Below, in pieces: positions 8,849 through 19,758 of a DNA stretch of 64,000 nt (positions are counted from its first letter, which is position 1; every line of letters begins with the position of its first letter). The translations under genes and the position numbers were made by a program. The stretch is from the NCBI GenBank assembly GCA_019454045.1, contig SKCR01051195.1, forward strand, positions 413,702 to 477,701, given 5' to 3'. The notes under the pieces were generated by a model, which had not been told where the DNA came from, ran no database searches, and saw only the letters and a program-made list of their open reading frames with translations. The DNA comes from Zanthoxylum bungeanum (lineage: Eukaryota; Streptophyta; Magnoliopsida; Sapindales; Rutaceae).

Positions 8849-10143
8849 AGAAGCTTCAAGCTTTAACTTTGAATTCCAAACTCAAGGGTGAGTTTCCCTA
8901 TCACCTTCTTTTGACTCTATATGTGCTAGCATTGATCAAAAAATGAAAGAAAATTTTCTATCCAAGAGAGATGAAGTTTCAGCAATTGCAAGGGAGGAGG
9001 AAGAGAGATTTTTGTGTTTGCTGTGAATAGTAACTTAGTCACACTTCCAAAGTTGACTTGGTTTTAAATACTAAGTTTGTGTTGGAAATGGCTTGAGTGT
9101 TTTATAAGTAAAGCAAGCCTTACTTTCAACAAATCAAATTCAAAAATCAAGCCCAACCACTTCCATCACATGTCCAACAAGTTGATGTAAGTGAAGTGGG
9201 TCCCACCACTTTTAAATTCCAAATTTTAGTCGTCTAACTCAACACGCAACTTCGCTTGGGCCCGGGTTCGTTTAATTCCGAACTAAACGAATTAACCTTT
9301 GCGACATTATTAAATCCAATTTAATTAAATAATAATGTCTTGCAAAATTATTACGAAAGTCGCTTACGAATTTAATTCCAAATCAATTTGTTCGCCCGAA
9401 TTAAAATCCAATTCTAATTCCGCATTGAAATCCAATTTCAATTAATATATCCAATATTATTTAATTGATTAATTCCAAATTAATCGCGTTCTCTCTTCTA
9501 ATCGAATTTTATCCCAGATAAATTCTTGCCGTAATTAATCCAAAATTAATTTTCTCTCTCATAATTAATCCTAGATTAATTCTTTTCGAGTCAAATATCA
9601 TCGGTGAATCTTCGGGAAGCGACCCAAGAGGTCCCTGGATATGTTGGCAGTAAATACGGTCATCAGCCTATCCGACCACGTGCGTACCCGGTACTATGTT
9701 CTTACTGATTTATAAGACATGGTTGGCTTCTAGCAAAGTACCGTGCCTACCCAATTCTCCAGAAATATTCTTTAAATGAATATATAATCTTTATCAGGCG
9801 TAGTATACTAAGTATTGCGTATTACGATCCATTATCGAATGTCACATGTTAGGCCTAGGGCTGGAATTGTGTCTGTCCCGTACGAAGCATATATCGGATC
9901 ACTGGCAACTAGTCTCTATAATCGGATAATCATGACCTAGTTATATTATCCCGATGACTGCAGTACTTAAGAGTACTAGTTTTGTATCCTACGTGATCAT
10001 AATTTCCATATAACTGAAGTGATATTTCCATCTTGAAATCACACCCAATACACTACGATTCTCAGTATACCCAGAAGAGACGTACACATAACCTGTTAAA
10101 GCCCCGGACGATCAAAACCAAAGCGTACTGATTGTCGCAAGTA
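8849..10143 (-). repeat. Inverted copia LTR fragment (unit 1)
   Basis: This stretch reads in the same sense as 45614-46985 of the solo copia LTR and is the reverse complement of the C2 LTR around 58370-59700. Shared landmarks are gtttccctatcacctt, the run of aattaatcc repeats, atatgttggcagtaaatacggtc, and gttggcttctagcaaagtaccg. It lacks both LTR ends: it begins at the break of the C1 RT fragment and ends where similarity is lost near gattgtcgcaagta (10143). It is therefore a truncated LTR lying opposite to the neighbouring copia elements. Confidence 0.75.
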
Positions 10144-10732
10144 GTAGCCAGAATTTGTGATTGGCGCCGTGGCGCCCAAGTTCTTGGCACCGCGACTTCT
10201 ACAGCTTTCCATAGTGAATTCTAGAGAGTTCGGCGCTGCGGCGCCAACTTTTCGGTGCTGCTACGCCCTGGAGCGACCAAATATCACTAATTCTAGGGTT
10301 TTACATGCACAAGGTGTTGGAGTATACGCATCGGAAGGGTGCGACGGAAGGCGAAAATAATTTTTAAACATTTTAAAATTTTTCCGAGTAATTAATTAAT
10401 ATCAAATATTTTAATCCACTCAAATAAGTTTAAATATATTATTTATTAACATTTAATAACATAATATATTTCGTTACACGACGAATTATTTTATGAAAAT
10501 ATTTTTTGATCAATCTACGCGCAATTGGCAAACTGTCAAACCGTTTAACCAACAGTCGAGCCGGGGCAACCCGGACACTTGGGCAGTGTTCGGTCAGCCC
10601 TTGGGCTACCCAAACAGTGCCCAGTTTGCTGGGTTCACTGCATCGACTCAACAAGCCCATTTCGACTCGAATTTCACCATTTTCTCACGTTTTCACCACG
10701 AAACAATTTTCAGAATTTATCCACCACCCAAT
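10144..10732. other. Non-coding segment with GGCGCC cluster (unit 1)
   Basis: No gene. 10163-10275 carries a cluster of GC-rich imperfect palindromes (ggcgccgtggcgcc, ggcgctgcggcgcc, ggtgctgctacgcc). An AT-rich part follows, then a phrase shared with block C (gggctacccaaacagtg). It directly precedes the first base of the C2 LTR. The same segment is at 57294-57882 in unit 2. It may be the remainder of another copia LTR. Confidence 0.4.
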
Positions 10733-10976
10733 TATTGGATAATTATGACCCATAGCATCACTATTTGTATAAGACATGGTGTTTTTGTACAAATTAACCA
10801 TGTGACAAAGGAAATTGCTCTTTTATCATTTTGTAATTGGATTACTTGGATATATAAATGATAAAAGTCCATATGATTAGTACCAGATTAATAAGATATG
10901 AGACAATATTAATCCAAGAAAGGTTTAATCATTAAATATCCTTAGTCATAGTATTATCGAGACTGGACATCGATAA
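10733..10976 (+). repeat. 5' LTR of copia C2, truncated (unit 1)
   Basis: Matches the start of the C2 3' LTR at 30311 (tgttggacaattatgaccc), but begins tattggat, so the TG terminus is mutated. After about 244 bp (cgataat) the sequence jumps to the leader, equivalent to about 60862 in unit 2. The rest of the LTR, the PBS and about 1 kb of leader were deleted. Confidence 0.8.
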
Positions 10977-12157
10977 TTGGATTAAATTAATGCTTTGTGT
11001 GAATACTTGGATGTATTTGTATGAATAATGTATATCAGATGTATATTAGTTGGGTGGGGGCAATTTTGGAAATTGTTGTAAATTTGAAATTTATTTAAAT
11101 TGGACTTGCGTGTCCAACATTTCACCTCCTTATCTCTTTGTATTTCTCTTCTCACCAATTCCCCTCAATGCAAATGAGGTTTCTTTTAATGTTATGTAAT
11201 TGGGTAGAATAATGTAAAGTGCTAGCGGGAGAGAGGAAATAGATAGTGATTTGTTCTAGGAACAAATTGTATTATATATCCATCCGCATATCATTATTAA
11301 TTTATTCATGCCTTATTATGCTTTTAGAATGCATGTTTAAGGGTGTATGATGAGACCTAATCAAAGATAATAAATTGGTTGCCAATTTACGTGAAAAACC
11401 CTCACTTTAATATTAAGCGTTTTCCTTCCATTGAGTGGTTCTTTCTCAAGATCCAAGATTGACTTTGATTTGTTGGCAAATGTCAAGATCATTGTCTATC
11501 GCGGATGTGTTTGAACCACGAAGGCTTTGTTATATATCACATGTCTTGGGCAGTTGTGACTTGTTGGCCAAAGTCAAGGTCACTTATGTACATCAACATG
11601 GATTATGAAGCTTTCCCACTGTCAATGGGTCGCGCTTAACTGGAATTATTAAGCTTGTTGAGCCAAAGCCAAGGCTTAGTTGATTCAGAGGAAAATGTTA
11701 GAAAATATATTGGATATATGTTTTGGACTTGGAGGTCCACCTACCGGATCTAGGAATTGGATGAGATCCAATTGATCTTAGAGATCTACCTAGTTAAGTT
11801 TCATACAGCTTGTTGGCCAAAGTCAAGGTTGTGTGTTATTTAACGGGATCCTTGCCCATTAGGAAACTAGATTTCCCGAGTACTCAACAGAGGGTTAGAT
11901 GCTTGCCAAAAAATAATGGGAGGCCAGTATTAAATTTACAATTTCGTTTAATACTTGCTTACACACGCTTTTTTATTTTATTTATCATTGTTATAAATTT
12001 ATTAGTTGGACTAATATTGATTATTGCTTTCTTTGAACAATTAGACTGTACAAGACACAACTTCATTTGTAGTTGACTATATAGTTGGACTATAGTAATC
12101 ATTACATTTGATTGTACCCGATATCGTTGATTGGATAATTGGACTATTGCAATCAAG
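10977..12157 (+). mobile_element. Copia C2 leader (unit 1), no gene
   Basis: Untranslated sequence between the deletion junction and the gag ATG. A ~20-bp motif, ttgttggccaaagtcaaggt, occurs four times with variation near 11469, 11561, 11655 and 11810. Otherwise it is AT-rich. Its counterpart is 60862-62041. Short open frames here are not supported as genes. Confidence 0.6.
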
Positions 12158-13190
12158 ATGACTGGAAAGATTAGCGTTAGAGACATCGTCATGGGAGATA
12201 ATGTCTTTAACGACGCGAATTTTCTAGATTGGGAGATGAATCTCAGGATTATCCTGGGAGCCGAGAAGTTACTCTATGTCATAGGGAAACCTCTCGGGCC
12301 TGAGCCCGGAGTTGAGCAAATAGTAGAGCATGAGCTTTGGAAGACTCATCGTGATGATAAATTTAGTGCTCAATCCATCATGCTTGCAGCAATGACACCT
12401 CAGTTTCGTCGTCAGAACAAAGGATTGGATCCTTATAGTATGATGTTGAAATTGAAGGATCTTCACAGATCTAACCTTAGATCGCAGAAGTACGAATTGG
12501 AAAAGAAGCTATTTCGCTCGGGTATGTCAGAGGGTACATCTATTGAGCACTATATGTCGTAGATGATTGCTGACATTGAACAGCTAGGTCAACGTCAGCT
12601 GGGCGTAATCTTCGAGGCCGAGACTTCCATAGATTTGATCTTATAGTCTCTGTTCGATTGCTGGGGCAGGTTCATCATGAACTATAATATGATGAACCTA
12701 GAAACGACTCTTAGAGAGTTGATGGCTATGCTCAAGGAGGCAGAGCCAAAGCTTCTAAAGGGCAAGAAGCGCGAGGCGCATCTTACTTCGACATCTCAGA
12801 AGGCCAAGGCTTGGCTGAAGGCTTCTGGGGGTGTGAAGAAGAAAAATAAAAAGGACAAGGCTATATCATCACAGTCTTCTGGGAAGACTAAGGACATATC
12901 CCAAGACGTCTGCCTATATTATGGGAAACGGGGTCACTAGAAGTGTGAGTGCCGTGAGTACAAGGCGGAGTTGAAGGAAGTGAAGATGGGCTAGACTCCG
13001 GCTTCTGGTATGCTTGTTATAAACATGTCCACTACTGGTTTTAAAAATTGGATTTTTGATTCTAGATGTGGTACTCACATATGTACTGATTTGCAGGATC
13101 TGCTGCTTAGCAGGATACTGGCTTTAGATGAGATCGACCTGTGAGTCAGAAATGGGATGAGAGTCGCTGTTTTGGCCGTTGGGACCTATG
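12158..13190 (+). pseudogene. Copia C2 gag and protease start (unit 1)
   Basis: Gag forms the capsid of a copia element. It starts MTGKISVRDI and shows the copia gag (UBN2-like) features NFLDWEMNLRIILGAE, MLKLKDLHR and MSEGTSIEHYM. A Lys-rich stretch leads to a degenerate zinc knuckle (CLYYGK-GH, second Cys replaced by Tyr, and a stop directly after the His). The protease begins at NWIFDS. Stops lie at 12560-12562 (TAG where the unit 2 copy has CAG), near 12643 (TAG), in the zinc knuckle, near 12993, and in the protease (13141-13143, TGA where unit 2 reads CGA). The element is cut at 13190 by insertion of G1; the protease and integrase continue at 27402. Confidence 0.88.
13186..13190. repeat. 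Left target-site duplication of G1 (ctatg)
   Basis: ctatg precedes the G1 5' LTR and is repeated exactly at 27402-27406 after the 3' LTR. Unit 2 has the uninterrupted site (gacctatgttttg, 63068-63080), which proves the insertion point. Confidence 0.95.
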
Positions 13191-13863
13191 TGTAGGCATT
13201 GCATTTTCGCATGTGAAACCCGATGATGAGTCTCAATTGGAGGCACTACCTTTTTAGCTAAGGATATTGCGGGAAACGGAGGTCGGAAGGGGAAATTCGG
13301 AATAAGTATGTCATCAAGTTCATTCCACAAGTTGACTGTCTTCGTTGGTGCTGCGTTCGTTACTTCGTTCGAACCTCATGCAGATTGCGGACGTTCGTGC
13401 CACGTTCTAATTGGCGTTCGAACGGAGTCGGTGTTTTTGGTTTTGCTGCTAGCCTCGCACCCCAGCCCATTTAGCCCCCCAAAGCCCATAAAACACATCC
13501 CAATTTAATTAAATTAGACATTAAACATTAAATAAAATATTTAAATCATTCACCAATTAAATAAAACACTAAATATAATCATACCTAATCAAAGATAAAT
13601 CAAATATATTAACTTCCTAACTAAGCAAATCACATACTAAATTAAAATAAGATATGCCTAATTAAAATCAATCTTAAACCAATCAAAGCTAATTAAATAT
13701 TTGACTTCCTAATCTAATAAGATATCCACCAATTTAGATTAGTTGACTTCCTAATTTAAAATATTTTGTCCCCCCTCAATCTTGTATATACCTTTCCAAT
13801 CTATCCTAATTTGGAAACAAAAATCCATTCCTTGTGAGACAAGGTGAAGCTCTAGCCATTCTC

Positions 13864-13870
13864 TATATAA
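13864..13870 (+). promoter_or_regulatory. Putative TATA box of G1 5' LTR
   Basis: tatataa in the context ttctctatataaacaacccc, in the first third of the LTR, is the best candidate for the U3 promoter. The 3' LTR has the same sequence at 25084-25090. The transcription start would lie near 13895. Confidence 0.5.
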
Positions 13871-15196
13871 ACAACCCCTAGCCTAGCCACCCCTCCTCTC
13901 CAATCTCTCTAGATCATACACAAAATTCACACAAGAATTATAGCAAGAAATACTAGACATCACAAGCATATCACTCCCTTGATCCTTACCCTCACACCAC
14001 CGAAAATTACACCAAAACAACCCCTAACCACCACCGAAAATCACACAAAACACAGCAGCCTAAACCACACCAAAACAGTCCTTAAAATCCCTTAAAACAG
14101 TAACATAAAAGACACTTACAATCCTTGAAATAACCACACAAAACCATACCAAAAAGAACATCAAAACAGTCCACCAACAGTAAGCAGAAAACACAGAGGG
14201 AACGGCAGCAAAACCATAAGGAAACAGCAGTAAAACGGAGTCGGAACAGTAGCTCGAGTGTCCGAACAGCGAAGGAAGAAGCAAACCAGTGAACCAGAAG
14301 AGTTGCGGAGCTTTACCCCTTCCGATCTTCGTGGAACGCGAGTCCGAGAGACAGCTTAAAAGGTTAGACCTGAGGGTATCTTTCACACTTATTCTTATTT
14401 AATTTCTGGTCATTTATTTTTGATTATATTTCCTGTATTTGTGGCATTCGTTGTGTGTATGATGTGTATTGTGGGTATTGGATGAATTGAAGAGTGTTGT
14501 CTCTTGTGGTATATAGGATGGAAACCCAGACGTAAATTCCGTAGCCGAATCCGAATGGACGGTAGTGCGGTATGTACTTGGGACACAACTCCACGTACCA
14601 CTTGAGTAAACGACACCTTCTCTTGTTTTGTGTTGCTTTGGTTTATTTAATTCTTGTCATTTAAATTCTGCATGTTGTTCATTCACGTATGATACGATCG
14701 AGTGCATGGGCTTAGTAAGTGCGATGAAAGGTTCCCTAATTGGAGGGTTAAAATCCTTCACCACGATGCTCTGCCGCACCGATTGATGTGTGTTCGGTTG
14801 AATGCGAAATACGTTCAATCGGACATACTTAGTTTGATATGATTGTCTTTATTTTCGTATGCATGATTCAACCGAGCGCATTGGCTTAGTAAGTGCGATG
14901 TGAGATCCCATATGGGGAGGGGCTAAAGCCCTTTACCACGAGGCTTTGCCGCGCCGGTTGATGTATGTTCGGTTGGATACAAGATACGTTCAATCGGGCA
15001 CACTATGTTTAATATTATTGCTTTTCATTCTATGTATGCATGATTCAGTCAAGCGCATGGGCTTAGTATGTTGGTCTAAAGGTCCTCTCTTTGAGAGATC
15101 AAGAGCCCCAAAAGGCCACCTTTACGGCAGTACTTCGCCGCGCCCCCCCTGTATTTTGTCGTTTATGTATTGCGTCCCATTTCCTGCATCAGGTCT

Positions 15197-15515
15197 GTTC
15201 CGTTCGAACGCATTTACGAACGCAACTCGAACGCGCATGTATTTTGCCTTGTCATGCATCAGGTCTTTCTTATGTTCGAACGCGTTCACGAACGCCATAC
15301 GAACGTGAGCATTCTGTTTCATTTCCGTTCGAACGCGTTCACGAACGCCACACGAACGTGAGCATTCTGTCTCATTTCCGTTCGAACGCGTTCACGAAGG
15401 CCATACGAACGTGAGCATTCTGTTTTATTTCCGTTCGAACGCGTTATCAAACGCCATATGAACGCGAACCTTCTGTTTACCGTTCGAACGCGTTTACGAA
15501 CGCTACACGAACTCG
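15197..15515 (+). repeat. 53-bp palindrome-bearing tandem repeats in the G1 5' LTR
   Basis: About six units, period 53 bp in the regular part (15326, 15379, 15432). Each carries the palindrome cgttcgaacg followed by cgttcacgaacg and gcattctgtttcattt. The same array lies in the 3' LTR (about 26418-26735). The repeat is CpG-rich in an otherwise AT-rich LTR. Confidence 0.9.
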
Positions 15516-16181
15516 CACCCATTGAATTGAGTCCTCTTCATTAGATTTCATGCATAGTTTCCCTAGTAGCTATCCCACATGCATGAATACAAATATGTTA
15601 ATGTATTACAGTTCATATGCTTATGCCGTGATAACATTTGAGTATTATTTCTTGCGGTATATCGGATGGAAACCCAGACGTAAATTCCGTAGCCGATTCC
15701 GAATGGACGGTAGTGCGGTCTGTACTTGGGATACAATTCCACGTACCACTTGGAAAAGTGCCCATATGTGTGCTTGTATGGTTAATATTGTGCTTGTGTT
15801 TTCCTGAATGTAATATGCAAATGAAGTTGTATGTTCGTTGCTATTTTGATATATGTTAAGCATGCAATTTTAAATGTAAGATATATGTGAAATGTGTACA
15901 TAAGTTTTATTTTGCATATGAAAATTTAGAAGCATGATACTCTTGGAAATAAGTGTTACTTAAGCTTGATTAAATTATTACATAAATCCTTTCATTACAA
16001 GTGACATAAGTAAGGGACCATTCCGAACCCAATGGTTTGAGGTCTTCCCTTGCGAGGGGTGAGTGCGGCCTTAAATCTTTGTCCCGGTTCACACCGGGTG
16101 GCGACTCCATATTATTTAGTATTTCCCAACTAGTGCCGCGAGCCTAGAAACGGCGTCGCCCAGGTCCTGTTGTCTACAGTC

Positions 16182-16199
16182 TGGCGACTCCACTGGGGA
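16182..16199 (+). promoter_or_regulatory. G1 primer-binding site
   Basis: tggcgactccactgggga, three bases after the LTR. The same PBS is used by G3 (33628-33645). A tgg start matches the CCA end of a tRNA. I believe tRNA-Arg is the likely primer, as reported for Ogre-like elements, but cannot check this here. Confidence 0.75.
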
Positions 16200-17346
16200 T
16201 AGAGAATTGGCCCCGAAATATTGTCTTGTAATGAGTGGATTTATGTTTTAATTGGCCATGTCTATAGTGGATAAGTGGGGGTTTAATCAAGGGCACTTTG
16301 AGGCTAGGTAATGGTTTGGTGTCTTCCTTCACTCACTACCTTTCTAGAAGGAAAAGCTGTGAGGACACCTACATGGCCATCTACTCGTAGCCTTTGTGAT
16401 GGACTAATTTGGAGGACTCGTTGTTTATTCCTGACACCAAGCGATAAGAGCCTAAGAGGCTTTGGGTACTTAAGTGAGCCTCGCTCCACCTTCCCTCTGG
16501 GGAATCTACAACGGGAAATCCATTTGACAGTCCGTCACACACCATAGCTCATTGGCACGTACCTTAGTGTATAAAAAGGGATGCGCTCACTTGGTCGCTT
16601 GAACCCTTGAGTGGGGAGACCTAGTTGTGGGCTATCCTTCGCCAGTGAGAGCCTTTGTCCATACTCTTGCAAATCCACCCCTAGACCGGTTTGTATGGTT
16701 AAAGTAACAATTATTTCCTTGAGAATGTGCTTATGGACCATCCTCATTTGGATGCAGTTGGACTATTGTCAGAAATGCGGGCTTGCTAGGCCATTTAAAC
16801 TGGGGCAAGTTCGTACTGTATGACTATTAGGCCCAAGGCTTCTGAAATGTTGATGGGCCATTATGTAAAAATTATTATGTCATGTTTGCATTATCTCCCT
16901 TCTATGCTTGTGTATGGGAACATCATCGTTTGGATCCATTTGGACCATTTGTCATGGGATATGGGCTTGTTGGGCCATTTAAACTGGGACAAGGATGTAT
17001 TCCATGACTTTTGGGCCAAATGCGTCTAAGTGTTGGTGGGCCACCTTGTGCTTGTATTCGGAATATTATCATTTGGATTTAGTTGGGCTCCTTACCATAA
17101 GACATGAACTCGTTGGGCCATTTAAACTGAGACGGGTTTACTCTTATGACACTTGTCCCAAAAGCTTCTAAAATGATAATAGGCCGATTTGTTTGAGAAT
17201 TTTATTTAATTTAGTATATTATATGTTACATGCATCTCATGCACCTCATGCATCCATATATCATGTTAACACCGTCTATGTCTCAAAAAGACAACATAGA
17301 TACCGTTTGGGTTAGAGAAGGGACAAGGCTCACTAAAAGAACAAGT
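16200..17346 (+). mobile_element. G1 leader, no gene
   Basis: Untranslated leader before gag. It contains an imperfect repeat with the core gggccatttaaactgggacaag near 16789, 16973 and 17116, each with a following cttctgaaatg...gatgggcca phrase. The G3 leader has the same motif (34039, 34178). The gag start at 17347 was chosen because the equivalent ATG opens gag in G3. Confidence 0.7.
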
Positions 17347-19758
17347 ATGAGTGAATCCGATAATGAGGTGTCCCGTATGGATCAGTTAGAGAACAGTCTC
17401 GCCAAAGTCACTGAACAGTTGCAGGCTTTGACTACTGATGTGGCTGGTATAGCCGGGTCTCGTGCTGGGGGTAGTTCTGAGGATGCAAGGCAAGAGGAAC
17501 CTCCGAACAGATTGGGGGATGATACCCCCACTTTTGATGATATGGCAGAGGATACAGCGGGCAGAGTATCTGGGTCTCAGGCAGAGTTACAGAAACTTCG
17601 GGATCAGGTTGAGTCGGTTACCCGCAAGATGAGGGGTAAGAATGAGGATTTGCTGGATTATGACACATTGACTTTTGAGGAACAGTTGCCGGTACAGTTC
17701 AAGATGCCGGATATGGCTAAGTTCAACGGGAATGGGGATCCGAGGGTGCATCTCCGACAGTTTGTATCGGTCATGAGTTCAGTTGGCTTATCTCAGCGCT
17801 AGGTACAGAAAATGTTTGGAATGTCGCTTGAAGGAGCTCCCGTGGTATGGTACCACAGTTTGGAGAAGAAAGTAAAGGAAGATTGGAGGGAGTTGGCCGA
17901 TGCTTTCCTGAAGCAATATGTCACTGACTTGGAGATTGATCTGTCACTCCGTGATCTGGAGAATGTTAAGCAGAAAGCGGAGGAGAATTTTAAGGAGTAT
18001 GTGGACCGATGGAGGGGTCAGTTACTGAAAATGCAGACTAGGCCTTCGGAGAAAGATCAGATTAAGATGATTATCAAGGGCACCAAGCCCTTCATTTACA
18101 GCAAGTTGAGGAGGATGACCTCCATGATTGCGGACTTTCGACAGTTGAGGGAAACAGTCATGGATATTGAGGAAGAAGAGGCCGAGAATAGAAAGTTCTA
18201 TGGTCTGAACATGAGGCCCATTGGGGGAACATCGGGAACAAAGCCCGTTTCTGCTGAAATTGCTGCTATCCGGAACAGGCAGTTTTCCAACTTGGGAAGG
18301 CCCCTGTCTAAGGTGCTAGAGAAATTGAAGAGGCAAGGGCTCTTAAAACCCATAGATACCAAACCATTACCCAATCCCCTACCATTACATTATAACCTAA
18401 GCCTTTACTGCCACTTCCACCAACAAAAAGGCCATGACACCGACAATTGCGCCCGACTCCGCCATGAAATCCAAGACCTAATAGACTCCAAGAAAATACC
18501 CAACCCAGAAACAGAACAGCCTGACACACACAGAAACCCCTTACCCAACTACCGTGCCGTACCACCACCAGCCTACATGATCAATTCTGGCCTCCCAGAA
18601 GACCTTGTCCTGAAATCCTTTCACCCTCAAGCCTTTTGCCTGGGAATCTGGGATAGCACTAGTGAGGATGAGTTTGAGCAGGGGAAAAACTTTTGGCTTG
18701 ATTTCTCTAGCAGTGATGAGGAAGAAAGAAGGGGAATGACACGTAGCGGTCGTTTTTACAATGATATGGCGGAAAAGGGTAAGGAAGCTTTGACAGATGG
18801 TAGAGAAGTGGTTGAGACTGCAGAAAATACTGAAGGTGATATAGTGCTGAGGCAATTGAGGAAGACTAGAGCACAAGTGAGTATCTGGGAACTGTTATGT
18901 ACATCTCGGGAGCATAGGCAGGCTATGGTTGAGGCCTTGAGCAAGATTGTTGTACCAAAGGATGCTAACCCCGCAATATTTATTGGGTCAGTTCAGAAAG
19001 AAGCTTTGCAGATATCCTTTTCTGAGGATGAACTCCCAGTGGAGGGAAGAAATCATAACAGGCCTTTATTTATCAGGGCCGAGGTGAGGGGCAAGAAAAC
19101 TTCATGTGTGATGGTGGATGACGGTTCGTCCATCAATGTGTGCCCGTTGAAAATTCTGGCAAGATTGGGTATGAAAGCAACAGACTTGGACCCCTCCAGT
19201 ATGACTATTAAAGCTTATGATGACAGTAAAAGGGGAGTTGAGGGTACCTTTGTGGCTATGGTCAAGGTAGGACCAATTGAAGATGAGGTTGAGTTCACAG
19301 TGCTGGACATCCCAGCCACTTTTGCCTTATTGTTGGGAAGATCTTGGTTTCACAAACTTGGAGGCGTGCCTTCCACTTTGCATCAGATGATCAAATTCCC
19401 GTATGAGGGAGAAGTTGTTACCATCCGGGCTGAGTTAGATAATGCCGTGGCTGCCCTGGAGATACAACCTTTCACGAGGTTTCAGGTGTCCGCTACCTTC
19501 GAGGAATGGGTGGATCCTAGGGTGGCTAGGATTATGGAGAAGATGAAGTTTGAGCCGGGAAAAGGTTCAAAATTGCCAGATTTCAGAGGACAGACTACTC
19601 GGAAAGGTTTGGGGTACAGATTTGATGAAGAAAAGCCAAAGGTCAAGAAAAAGGGCCTGAGACTAATGGAGTGCTTTGTGAAAGCTTCAGGATATCAAGG
19701 GGAGCCTGAACCTGTGGAAGTCAATGGGATTGTTGTACCTGGGTTTGAGATCTTCTAG
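17347..19758 (+). pseudogene. G1 gag-protease
   Basis: Gag builds the particle and protease cleaves the polyprotein. Gag starts MSESDNEVSRMDQLENSL with a coiled-coil-like N terminus. The retrotransposon gag core (GAPVVWYHSL, FLKQYVTDLEIDLSLRDL, FKEYVDRWR) and a C-H-H-C-like knuckle (YCHFHQQKGHDTDNC) follow. The protease has the active site VDDGSS (about 19117-19131) and LLLGRSWFH. A G-patch-like segment, GLGYRFDEE, comes next. TAG at 17800-17802 and at 19756-19758 interrupts the frame, but the same frame continues both times. In both places Gln would fit the context. Confidence 0.92.

Larger units (their letters stand above)
13191..16178 (+). repeat. G1 5' LTR
   Basis: 2,988 bp, tgtaggcatt ... 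tgtctaca. It contains a TATA box (13864), a conserved block (14518-14600: ggatggaaacccagacgtaa...) repeated at 15663-15752, and a 53-bp tandem array of palindrome-bearing units (15197-15515). Stretches of several hundred bases (for example 13500-13860) are AT-rich without features. An open frame on the minus strand at 14060-14386 is present in both LTRs but has no recognisable product. Confidence 0.95.

Noticed and set aside
14060..14386. 108-codon minus-strand open frame in the G1 LTR, also at 25280-25606.
   Set aside because: The two copies are simply the two LTRs. Composition is low in information, no family is recognised, and it runs against the element.
15197..15515. CRISPR-like regular repeats.
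   Set aside because: Tandem 53-bp units without unique spacers, in a plant LTR; the 60-bp, 85-bp and 124-bp arrays are also simple tandem repeats.
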